Assembly: GCA_021399405.1 (NCBI GenBank) | Contig: JAAFKL010000073.1 | Location: 1 to 17,345, forward strand | Reading direction: 5' to 3' | Length of the DNA: 17,345 bases | Origin: Candidatus Heimdallarchaeota archaeon | Lineage (GTDB): Archaea; Asgardarchaeota; Heimdallarchaeia; Heimdallarchaeales; Kariarchaeaceae | Shown: piece after piece, positions 1 through 6,514 of the stretch | How positions within the stretch are numbered: the stretch's first letter is position 1 | Layout: the number at the start of each line of letters is the position of its first letter | Notes under the pieces: generated by a model | The model's database searches: none | Told to the model about the DNA's origin: nothing | The model's input: the letters and a program-made list of their open reading frames with translations, nothing else | Position numbers and translations under genes: made by a program

Positions 1-347
1 CCCTCAAATTCTATGAGAAAGCGGGGATAAAAAATATTGAAAAGAAAGTACGAAGTAATGGAGATTATTGTGTAGATAGACTTAATGAGATTGGTTGCAA
101 GGTTCTTACACCTGAAGATCCAAAGAAACGTCATGGGTTGATAGTGTATACAACTGGAGATTATGATCTGGATGCAAAATCCTATGCTCACTTTAATGCA
201 GAATGGACTGGAGAAAAACCAATTAAAATGTGCCATAGAGGTATTGGTGGGGTTGTAGGATTGAGAGTAAGCAACCATTTCTTTAATTCAAAAGAAGATA
301 TTGATTATCTAATTGAGAAACAGAAAAAAGTTCTAAATTCACAATAA
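1..347 (+). CDS. Class V aminotransferase / cysteine desulfurase-like protein, C-terminal end (partial)
   Basis: The reading frame is open from the left edge (first full codon at position 3) to a TAA at 345-347, so only about 114 C-terminal residues are present. It resembles the small domain of fold-type I PLP enzymes of the class V aminotransferase / cysteine desulfurase group. Seen here: an LKFYEKAGIKNIEKKV-type start, a GLIVYTTG strand, then an R-x-GIGG segment and LRVSNHFFNSKEDIDYLIE near the end, matching the family's terminal R-(V/I)-S-x-HFFN-x-x-E-(D/E)-ID pattern. The PLP lysine and the rest of the active site lie upstream, outside the window, so the substrate cannot be decided. A first methionine at 138 would give only a 69-residue peptide; the codons before it carry the same family signal, so this is the end of a longer gene. 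Confidence 0.75.
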   Translation, partial: LKFYEKAGIKNIEKKVRSNGDYCVDRLNEIGCKVLTPEDPKKRHGLIVYTTGDYDLDAKSYAHFNAEWTGEKPIKMCHRGIGGVVGLRVSNHFFNSKEDIDYLIEKQKKVLNSQ

Positions 348-392
348 CACCCCAACAACAAAGTTTTTCTTAATTATGTAGAATTCGAAAAT

Positions 393-1592
393 GTGAGTGC
401 TGAAACATTGGAAAAAACCTCTTTAACATCAAAAGAATATGTACTTTTCTTAGTCAGTACATTGCCTGTAATGGCTGGAGCGACTATCGCGCCGGCACTG
501 CCCGAAATCGCTAACGCTTTTCCAGATGAATCTGAATTATCAATCCAGCTAATTTTAACAATAACAGCTCTTTTTACTGCAATTGGATCCTTATTCGTGG
601 GGACTTTGATTGATAAATATGGACGAAAAAGACCATTAATTCTCTCAATCATAATTTATGGTATTTCTGGAAGTTCTGGATTATATTTAAATTCTATAGG
701 TGCTATTTTGATTGGCAGGGCTATTCTTGGCCTATCAGTTGCTGGAATAATGACTATAAGTGTTACTTTAATTGGAGATTACTATTCTGGCGAATTCCGA
801 AACAAAGTTGTGGGGTTACAAGCTACTGCAATGACATTTGGTGGAGTCATCTTCATTTTCTCAGGTGGTGTACTTGCCGAAATTGATTGGCATTTACCCT
901 TTGCATTATTTTTAGTTGCATTTGTGTTTCTATTTGGGGTAATTTCACGTATTGATGAGCCTCAAAGGGATTTGGACTCAACAACTGATACCTCTGCTTC
1001 AGACCACGAACATTCGATAACCTCCCATGCTCAAGTTTTGTTATTTGCATATTCCATTGGTTTTATTGCTGTGATGTTGTTTTATTTCATAATAATTTTT
1101 CTTCCATTTTATTTGGTGGAAGAATTTAGTAGGTCTCCTACCGAGGTTGGATTTGCTCTATCAATTAATTCATTATTTGCCGCGATAGCTTCACTGACTT
1201 ATAGCCGTGTGAAATCGAAATATCACTATCATGCCATATTTGGCCTTCTATTCATTTTTATGGCAACAGGTACTCTATTACTATCAACGGCAAGCAATTA
1301 TATCACAATAATCCTAGGTTTGGTAATTTTTGGACTTGGTATTGGTTTGTTTATTCCTAATATCAATAGTTGGCTCTTTGGTCAGACTCACGCAGCCATT
1401 CGAGGAAGAGTGATTGGTGGATTTACAACTTTCTTGTTTCTCGGACAATTTGTCTCCCCAATAACGGGTAATTTGATCCTAGAAAGTACAGATACACCTG
1501 GTTTGTTTTTGTTTTCCACATTAATTTATGCAATATTGGCTGTATTATTTTTTGTATATTCTAATTTAACAGATAGACACCTCAAGCAATAA
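393..1592 (+). CDS. Major facilitator superfamily (MFS) transporter
   Basis: A 399-residue polytopic membrane protein, the usual size for a 12-helix MFS carrier. The loop between helices 2 and 3 carries motif A, GTLIDKYGRKRP (residues 70-81), and the helix 4 region has GRAILGLSVAGI (108-119) with the conserved arginine. A hydrophilic, His/Asp-rich central loop (about 187-213, including SDHEHSITSH) separates the two six-helix halves. The start is GTG at 393; the ATG at 391 is out of frame and runs straight into TGA, and no in-frame ATG exists between the upstream stop and 393. It follows the aminotransferase-like gene by 45 bp on the same strand and is convergent with the leuD-like gene (37 bp apart). 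Nothing visible shows the substrate; a drug, sugar or small-metabolite proton-linked carrier is equally possible. Confidence 0.88.
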   Translation: MSAETLEKTSLTSKEYVLFLVSTLPVMAGATIAPALPEIANAFPDESELSIQLILTITALFTAIGSLFVGTLIDKYGRKRPLILSIIIYGISGSSGLYLNSIGAILIGRAILGLSVAGIMTISVTLIGDYYSGEFRNKVVGLQATAMTFGGVIFIFSGGVLAEIDWHLPFALFLVAFVFLFGVISRIDEPQRDLDSTTDTSASDHEHSITSHAQVLLFAYSIGFIAVMLFYFIIIFLPFYLVEEFSRSPTEVGFALSINSLFAAIASLTYSRVKSKYHYHAIFGLLFIFMATGTLLLSTASNYITIILGLVIFGLGIGLFIPNINSWLFGQTHAAIRGRVIGGFTTFLFLGQFVSPITGNLILESTDTPGLFLFSTLIYAILAVLFFVYSNLTDRHLKQ

Positions 1593-1629
1593 TTATTAAA
1601 TCTTGAATTGTATGTATCCTAATTGATCT

Positions 1630-2157
1630 TTATTGATCGAGCTTGTTTTGTTTTACATAATCTTGAAGTTCCGGAATTAATCCACCCTTCCGCATTTTAT
1701 TTAGTAAGAATGGTTCAAGTTTGTTCCCTTGTAGTTTCTTCCCACTGGATGTAACCGTCACTTCTCCAGTTTCTAAATTTACTGAAATTTCAGACCCTTC
1801 TTCGACTTCTTTTGTAATTCCAGGTACTTCTAATAGTGGTAAACCAACATTTATACAATTTCTGAAGAAAATTGTTGCGAAACTTTCTGCAACAACTGCT
1901 TTGATACCAGTATATTTTATTGCATCAGGTGCTTGTTCCCTAGATGATCCACTTCCGAAATCAATTCCCCCTACGAAAATTGTATCTCCTTGATCTTGTA
2001 CTTCCTGCCAAGTTGTAGGTCGTACAGGGAACATCACTTTTTTACAATATATGTTCGGGTCGCTATCCTCGAGGAAATGAGAGGCTATGATAATATCAGT
2101 GTTCATATAATCGCCATAAACCATTGCTTTCCCCGATAAATTACTAAGATCAACCAT
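1630..2157 (-). CDS. leuD: LeuD/HacB-type hydro-lyase small subunit (3-isopropylmalate dehydratase family)
   Basis: Aconitase-superfamily swivel domain, 175 residues from the ATG at 2157, which is the normal size for a stand-alone LeuD/HacB subunit; a longer version would need a TTG at 2244. Conserved marks are the GDYMNTDIII segment (residues 15-24), IDFGSGSSREQAP (65-77) and the AVVAESFATIFFRNCINVGLP block (87-107). In the family this subunit joins a 4Fe-4S LeuC-type subunit and completes the active site for isomerising 2- and 3-hydroxy acids (isopropylmalate, homoaconitate, citrate or dimethylmalate). The loop after NTD is ASHFLEDSDP rather than the YLRT- or YLVY-type loops reported for characterised archaeal enzymes, so the substrate is uncertain. 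A LeuC-type gene lies on the same strand at 6515-7780; no leuA or leuB is visible. Superfamily membership is sure, the isopropylmalate assignment is not. Confidence 0.8.
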   Translation of the reverse strand: MVDLSNLSGKAMVYGDYMNTDIIIASHFLEDSDPNIYCKKVMFPVRPTTWQEVQDQGDTIFVGGIDFGSGSSREQAPDAIKYTGIKAVVAESFATIFFRNCINVGLPLLEVPGITKEVEEGSEISVNLETGEVTVTSSGKKLQGNKLEPFLLNKMRKGGLIPELQDYVKQNKLDQ

Positions 2158-2165
2158 CTTCAATT

Positions 2166-2187
2166 CTGATAATAATATATAATTATT
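2166..2187 (-). promoter_or_regulatory. TATA-like promoter of the leuD-like gene
   Basis: Read on the minus strand, an AATAATTATATATTATTAT stretch is centred about 21 nt upstream of the ATG at 2157. In archaea the TATA box lies about 25 nt before the transcription start, so transcription would begin at or next to the ATG, giving a nearly leaderless message. This also supports ATG 2157 over the TTG at 2244. Inferred from sequence only. Confidence 0.4.
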
Positions 2188-2263
2188 AAAATTCGAGTAA
2201 CTAGCCATTAATATTTTTTTTAGGTATACAAATTCATTTTGCAAAAAGAAACATTATCACAGA

Positions 2264-3895
2264 ATGTTTAAATTAATGATTGTGGAAATTTCAAAAATCA
2301 TTGGCCAAACTCTGAAAAAGCCTCCTTCAAAAGAATATATTGAATCATTTAAGATGTTAATTCGTGGTGGATTTTTGAAAGTGATGAACGATAATTCATT
2401 TGTTTATACACCTATTTTGAATAAGTCTATTGATAAACTTTCAAATATAATATTACAGCATTTACAAGGATTCAATATCATCTCATTTTTTCCTCATTTT
2501 TCGTCCGATTCAGTTACAGAATTTCTTGATTCTGAGATAAATTCTTACAAACAACTTCCTCAAGCTATCATGTATCAAATGAGACAATCGAATATTTTAC
2601 ATTTTTTGAAATCGGGGTTACTTTATCCACAAACATCACAAAAAATAGGATTCATTCAAATTCTCAATAACAAGGATGAAATGGCCAAAGCAAGCCCAAT
2701 GTTAGAGAAAAAAATATTAAGCATATTCGATTCTCTAGGGCTTAAATTGGAAAAATATTACTCCACAGAAGATATCGATCACACCATCACAAATTCTGTC
2801 TCATACGATTTTTCATTTTTATCAGAACTTGGAAAACAAGAATATGTCATTTGTTCAAATTGCGATTACAAAGCAGATCGAAATGTTGCTACAATTTACA
2901 AAAATGTGATTGGAGATGATATTGAAAAAGGATTGTCAGAAGTAGAAACTCCAGAATCATCCACTATAGCACATATAGCAGATTTCTTAGGAGTCCCTGA
3001 ATCAAAATGTGCAAAGGCAGTGTTTTATTCATTCGAAAGTCAACATGGAGTAAAAGTTGCTCTTGTGATAATCAGAGGTGATATGGAGGTCAATGAATTC
3101 AAAATTCGGCAATTGCTGGTAACAGATACACTCAAAGTAGCTACCAATGAGGAAATTGAAATGGTAGGTTGTGTTCCAGGTTTCGCTTCTGCCATTGGCG
3201 TCAACAAAGAACTCTGCACGGTTATTGTTGATGACTTAATTCCAAAATCGAAAAATCTAGTTGCTGGAGCAAATAAAATTGACTATCACTTGTTGAATAC
3301 AAATTATAAAAGGGATTATACAGGAGATATTGTGTCTGATATTGCTTATGGAACTGATGAAAGCCTGTGTTCAAACTGCCAATCATTATTGAAAATTCAA
3401 TTAGGTCTTCCCCTCTGTCATATTACTGAAAATCTGGAAAATTCTTTCGTATCGTATCTTAATGAAAAAGGAAAACCTATGAATGTGAGTACAATTAATT
3501 TTCATTTTGATCTAACCAGAATTATAGGTATACTCGCTTTGAATCATGATAAATTTGGAATAAACTTTCCAATTCAAATTTGTCCATTCCAGATCGCACT
3601 AATAACGATTGGATCAGACCCTGAAGTGAGGGAACTGGGAGATAAATTACACGAAGAGCTTGAGGAATATTTTGACATACTGTATGATAATAGAGATGTA
3701 AAACTAGGAGTGAAGTTGATTGATACTGACCTTCGATCAATTCCTTTCAGATTAATAATCTCCAAAAACAGTTTGGAGAATGACCAGATCGAATTTTCTA
3801 AACGAGGATCAAAAGATAAACGCTACTTCAAGCTTGAAAAAGTGTTAACCGAAATTGAGAAAATGAAAGAAATTATATCAAATAGAATCCTTTGA
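2264..3895 (+). CDS. Prolyl-tRNA synthetase-like protein, bacterial type with editing insertion, catalytically degenerate
   Basis: A 543-residue protein colinear with bacterial ProRS. The N-terminal catalytic part (1-195) ends in a CSNCDYKADRNVA knuckle (197-209). It is followed by a YbaK-like editing insertion (about 225-365), a second C-x2-C (C369, C372), the rest of the class II core (375-440) and an anticodon-binding domain (440-543, with CPFQIALI, LYDNRDVKLGVK and DTDLRSIPFRLII). The synthetic site has decayed. The motif 2 block (family FRDE...RPRFG.MR..REF) reads NILH...FLKSGLLY here (110-121), losing the ATP-binding arginines. RGIEVGH is LGLPLCH (380-386). Motif 3 GIGxxR is HFDLTR (414-419), with only the arginine kept. 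The editing part keeps the lysine equivalent to E. coli K279 (K251 in AKAVFY) and PGFASAIG (305-312), with Ala for the family Pro. It is divergent from leuD. A normal synthetase is unlikely; a trans-editing or regulatory paralogue is inferred. Confidence 0.82.
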   Translation: MFKLMIVEISKIIGQTLKKPPSKEYIESFKMLIRGGFLKVMNDNSFVYTPILNKSIDKLSNIILQHLQGFNIISFFPHFSSDSVTEFLDSEINSYKQLPQAIMYQMRQSNILHFLKSGLLYPQTSQKIGFIQILNNKDEMAKASPMLEKKILSIFDSLGLKLEKYYSTEDIDHTITNSVSYDFSFLSELGKQEYVICSNCDYKADRNVATIYKNVIGDDIEKGLSEVETPESSTIAHIADFLGVPESKCAKAVFYSFESQHGVKVALVIIRGDMEVNEFKIRQLLVTDTLKVATNEEIEMVGCVPGFASAIGVNKELCTVIVDDLIPKSKNLVAGANKIDYHLLNTNYKRDYTGDIVSDIAYGTDESLCSNCQSLLKIQLGLPLCHITENLENSFVSYLNEKGKPMNVSTINFHFDLTRIIGILALNHDKFGINFPIQICPFQIALITIGSDPEVRELGDKLHEELEEYFDILYDNRDVKLGVKLIDTDLRSIPFRLIISKNSLENDQIEFSKRGSKDKRYFKLEKVLTEIEKMKEIISNRIL

Positions 3896-3918
3896 GTTTA
3901 TTTATGCTAAAGGCTCTA

Positions 3919-4412
3919 TCAATGATTTCTTAAAATTATTCCGAGACCAAATAACGCCACACCGAGAATGAAGAAAATAAAACCAAAAATGAATTCCTTT
4001 ATATGATATCTTCCTACACCAACTGATAATGAAGATAGTTCTGGATTTAAGGAATTATAATATATTAAGACTTTTTGTCCAATAGTAAATTTCTTTATCT
4101 GTGATTCTACTTTCGTTTTTCTTCTAGAGTAAGTGCCAAGATTGCCAATGTTTAGTTGGCTTCCTTTTAATTCCATTCCGTCTACTGAATATTTGTACTT
4201 AATTTGAGCATCAAACAATTTCTGATTGGAAGATGTCTGTACATCTCTTTTGATACCTTCTTTTCAATAATTTCCCCTAAAGTTGAATTCCAATTTCTAC
4301 TCCTCCTAGCTTTTCGATAGATTTTCGTTGCTTCCATAATTACAATAGATCCCATTCCTATAGATAGGATCCCGGCAAGTACGAATGCAACAATGTAAAA
4401 ATCAGCTATCAC
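3919..4412 (-). pseudogene. DUF3592-like membrane protein gene broken by one frameshift
   Basis: Two minus-strand frames together make one protein of about 163 residues. The first part starts at ATG 4412 and has a hydrophobic helix (FYIVAFVLAGILSIGMGSIV) followed by a basic stretch and TLGEIIEK. The second part, in another frame, reads KEGIKRDVQTSSNQKLFDAQIKYKYSVDG in the DNA, with a Y-x-YxVDG strand, a FTIGQKVLIYYNSLNPELS segment and a C-terminal helix (FIFGFIFFILGVALFGLGIIL). That order, helix, beta domain with G-x-x-V-x-(V/I)-YYN-P-like strand, helix, is the DUF3592 layout. The frames join exactly if the four-base T run at 4261-4264 (AAAA on the coding strand) had one more base. The second part alone would need a TTG start and would lack its first helix. 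It could be a true pseudogene, a sequencing error in a homopolymer, or a -1 recoding site. Function of the family is unknown. Confidence 0.65.
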
Positions 4413-4587
4413 AATATTTTGTCATTTTAATTCAATTATAAACATGAAGAGCGAAATTTACAAAGAGTAGGAAATAATGTAATTTAGTGATCTCTCATCT
4501 TGAATTAATATTATCATTGTAAAGATCAATAATTGTAATTCAGAATATTATAAAACGGTTAAATCATTGTAGTATAGGAGTGTATGT

Positions 4588-4998
4588 TCAAAAATCTTGA
4601 GGAGAATGATGTTCTATGTCTGCGAGCGAATTTATTATTTTCTGAGTAGCCCGAATTAATTCAATCTCTTCGTCAGTGATTTTATCATCAATATTTGCAA
4701 TATCATACATTTTTTTGATCAATTGAGTTCTCATAATAAACAAATTGGCTTTTTCCTTTACATCAATAATACCATCTTCCAATGCATGGGAAAGAGTATT
4801 TTCATAAGTTTCTAAATCAGATAATACATTCTTCAAAAAGCTATGTTCATCAGAAGAGAGTACAGAATCTTCCAATGCGGTTTTTATTAAGCGTTCCCAT
4901 ATTTCTCTATTGTCCAAATCTGCTACCTCTCTAGAATCAAAGTTGGGGTTGAATGTATTGAGAAAAATATTTGCCACAACATAAAGAGGATCACTCAT
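4588..4998 (-). CDS. All-helical protein with three repeats (TerB-like in appearance), unknown function
   Basis: A 136-residue acidic, soluble protein predicted to be all helix; no signal peptide or membrane segment. It holds three copies of a roughly 30-residue unit: ALEDSVLSSDEHSFLKNVL (41-59), ALEDGIIDVKEKANLFIMR (72-90) and ANIDDKITDEEIELIRATQ (101-119). Each is a helix, a D-x-x-(I/L) turn and an acidic helix cap. This resembles the helical repeats of TerB/DnaJ-associated domains and superficially EF-hands, but the metal-binding D-x-D-x-D positions are missing. The ATG at 4998 lies 3 bp from the decayed gene fragment at 5002-5070. The gene runs opposite to the toxin-antitoxin pair starting at 5159, with 160 bp between their starts. 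I do not recognise a named family with confidence. Confidence 0.6.
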   Translation of the reverse strand: MSDPLYVVANIFLNTFNPNFDSREVADLDNREIWERLIKTALEDSVLSSDEHSFLKNVLSDLETYENTLSHALEDGIIDVKEKANLFIMRTQLIKKMYDIANIDDKITDEEIELIRATQKIINSLADIEHHSPQDF

Positions 4999-5001
4999 TT
5001 A

Positions 5002-5070
5002 TTAACTCGATTTAAAATTCTTTAAAAATTTCAGATATAAAATCGTAAAGATAAACCCTTAATTCTCCAT
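5002..5070 (-). pseudogene. Decayed 3' fragment, paralogue of the membrane protein gene at 6049-6402
   Basis: The minus-strand frame ending in TAA at 5002-5004 reads GFIFTILYLKFLKNFKSS and matches the C-terminus DFVFAILYLEFLKNFSAK of the intact gene at 6049-6402 at 11 of 18 positions with no gap. The DNA is also visibly similar, and both copies are followed by CTCATTTA outside the stop. An in-frame TAA at 5059-5061 cuts the frame immediately before the match, and further upstream only weak similarity and another stop (5122) are seen. The rest of the gene is absent; the next gene upstream on this side is the MntA/HepT pair. It is therefore a remnant, not a small gene. Confidence 0.6.
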
Positions 5071-5158
5071 TAGTATTGAGGTTCCTTGAAACATTATTCC
5101 ATTTGATAGAAACAATCTTATTTAGTTAATCACATAAATAATATATTGAAGAAATAGA

Positions 5159-5584
5159 ATGGAAACATCACCTTTACTAGAATCATTACTTGAGTTAAGA
5201 AATCATGATTCAATCCAATTTGCTTATCTATTTGGGTCCCAAAAAGGAGGAAAAACTGATTCTCAGAGTGATGTTGACGTTGCAGTTTTTTTGAATCGAA
5301 ACATCAAAGATCCTGAATTATTTCGAATCCGATTAGAGATAATTGCAGACATAGCTGATTTATTAGGTCGCGATGATATTGATCTGGTAATACTAAATGA
5401 AGATAATACCACAATTAATCATGCAATAATTGAAAATGGATTACTAATTTTTGAGAGGAATATGATAGATAGAATAGATTGGGAGACTGAAATTTTCTCT
5501 AAATGGATAGATTGGAAAATTCTTATGGATGTCTGGCGAGATGGTTTTGCATGGCAAATGGAGCGAGGACAAATGTGGCAATAG
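5159..5584 (+). CDS. mntA: MntA-type nucleotidyltransferase antitoxin (MNT domain)
   Basis: A 141-residue minimal nucleotidyltransferase. The catalytic signature is complete: G26-S27, ten residues, then D38-V-D40 (LFGSQKGGKTDSQSDVDVAV), with a third acidic residue at D75 in DDIDLVILN. In characterised HepT/MntA (type VII) systems the MNT protein adds AMP units to a tyrosine next to the HEPN RNase motif and so blocks the toxin; the size here is close to the characterised Shewanella MntA. The gene overlaps the following HEPN gene, supporting a two-gene operon, in the order antitoxin then toxin. About 35 residues at the C-terminus (DRIDWETEIFSKWIDWKILMD...) are aromatic and charged, and may contact the partner. 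Role as antitoxin is inferred from family and pairing. Confidence 0.85.
   Translation: METSPLLESLLELRNHDSIQFAYLFGSQKGGKTDSQSDVDVAVFLNRNIKDPELFRIRLEIIADIADLLGRDDIDLVILNEDNTTINHAIIENGLLIFERNMIDRIDWETEIFSKWIDWKILMDVWRDGFAWQMERGQMWQ
5560..5568 (+). promoter_or_regulatory. Ribosome binding site deciding the hepT start
   Basis: GGAGCGAGG inside the end of mntA lies 6 nt before the GTG at 5575. It favours that GTG over the in-frame ATGs at 5503 and 5551, and the protein then begins where HepT-family alignments begin (an EKLETRIAF helix). Judged by eye from purine richness and spacing. Confidence 0.45.
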
Positions 5585-6000
5585 AGAAATTAGAAACAAG
5601 GATTGCTTTTACACGAAAGAAATTAGAAATTCTTGAATCAATTATTGAAAAAGAGAATATCAGTGATCTTGAATATATCGCACTTGAAAGATGTGTGGAA
5701 ATACTATCTCAAGCAATTATAGATATCAGCATTTGGATAAGTAGATTTAATAAAATGGAAATTCCTAGTACAAATAGACAAATAATTCTGCAGATGCAAT
5801 TTATTAAAGAATTTGATGATGATTTTATCAAAAGAATTTCTTTAATTGGTGCAATGAGAAATATAATTGTACATGAATATACAATTATTGACCAAGATAT
5901 GGTTATTCAAGCGGGAAAACAGCTAGTAACTGATTTTCCTGCATTCACTGACGTTATCTTACGCTATGTAAAGGAAAATTATAGAGATGATAATCAATAA
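5575..6000 (+). CDS. hepT: HepT-type HEPN ribonuclease toxin
   Basis: A 141-residue helical HEPN protein from GTG 5575, overlapping mntA by 10 nt. The HEPN active-site motif R-x4-H-x-Y is intact as R95-N-I-I-V-H100-E-Y102 (MRNIIVHEY). In the family, the Arg and His cleave RNA when two HEPN chains dimerise, and the tyrosine is the residue AMPylated by MntA to silence the toxin. Other family marks are the long first helix pair, LERCVEILSQAIIDI (37-51) and the EIPSTNRQI segment (62-70), seen in many HepT proteins as the I-P-x-x-x-R-x loop. A longer start at 5503 would add 24 residues encoded entirely within mntA and is unlikely. All key residues are present, so both toxin and antitoxin look functional. 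Chromosomal role (phage defence or stabilisation) is inferred. Confidence 0.85.
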   Translation: MAIEKLETRIAFTRKKLEILESIIEKENISDLEYIALERCVEILSQAIIDISIWISRFNKMEIPSTNRQIILQMQFIKEFDDDFIKRISLIGAMRNIIVHEYTIIDQDMVIQAGKQLVTDFPAFTDVILRYVKENYRDDNQ

Positions 6001-6048
6001 TTGATTGCAATGATAATCCATTGATCAAATGTGATGATCTCTCATTTA

Positions 6049-6402
6049 TTATTTAGCACTGAAATTCTTCAAAAATTCTAAATACAAAATGGCAAAGACA
6101 AAATCTATAGTTGCAGGTAACAGAACTAACCAACCAAAATCTCCTAGTATGAAATAAATCGTCAATAATACAACTACAGAAAATTTCCTAAGTATACCCA
6201 TTTTTACAATACCTTGGTTATTGGATAAATCTTGTCCAACCCAATAGTAGCCGATTCCAAGTACAATTACAAGTAGGAAAAAATTATAGTACCAAACAAA
6301 ACTATCTGGTTCTTGGGTTTCAAATAACTCAAATAAGGATGGGATAAACAGGGATGCAAAGATGAACAATGCCCCGGCAGATATATTCCATATTGCACCC
6401 AC
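6049..6402 (-). CDS. Small four-helix membrane protein, unknown function
   Basis: A 117-residue hydrophobic protein with four probable membrane helices at about 6-26, 36-56, 73-90 and 90-111. A short polar loop (GQDLSNNQGIVKMGILRK, 56-73) links the helix pairs. The chain ends in AILYLEFLKNFSAK. The layout, with a W-N-I-S start, an N-N-Q-x-I-V-K-M-G-I loop and a terminal D-F-x-F-A-x-L-x-L-E-F-L, recalls a widespread family of small uncharacterised bacterial and archaeal membrane proteins, but I cannot name it. The start is GTG at 6402; no ATG is in frame before the helices and a stop lies at 6424. A truncated relative of its 3' end lies at 5002-5070 on the other side of the mntA-hepT pair. The gene is convergent with hepT (48 bp between stops). 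Confidence 0.65.
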   Translation of the reverse strand: MGAIWNISAGALFIFASLFIPSLFELFETQEPDSFVWYYNFFLLVIVLGIGYYWVGQDLSNNQGIVKMGILRKFSVVVLLTIYFILGDFGWLVLLPATIDFVFAILYLEFLKNFSAK

Positions 6403-6514
6403 TAGAAACAGTTTTTTATAATTCTAGAGATTTCATACTAAAAATATTTTAGAATTGGGTATAAATTTGTGTTTCAGTATTTATGGTTGGAAGTAATTGA
6501 ATTAACTAAATATT

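Noticed and set aside
2158..2244. Extended LeuD-like start at TTG 2244.
   Set aside because: It adds 29 residues not found in the family and covers the probable TATA box.
4588..4998. EF-hand calcium-binding motif (EDGIIDVKE, DDKITDEE).
   Set aside because: The first half of the loop lacks the D-x-D-x-D ligands in all three repeats; only the helix-cap pattern is shared.
5503..5574. Longer N-terminus for the HEPN toxin starting at ATG 5503 or 5551.
   Set aside because: The extra residues are encoded by out-of-frame mntA sequence, do not resemble HepT proteins, and GTG 5575 has the better ribosome binding site.
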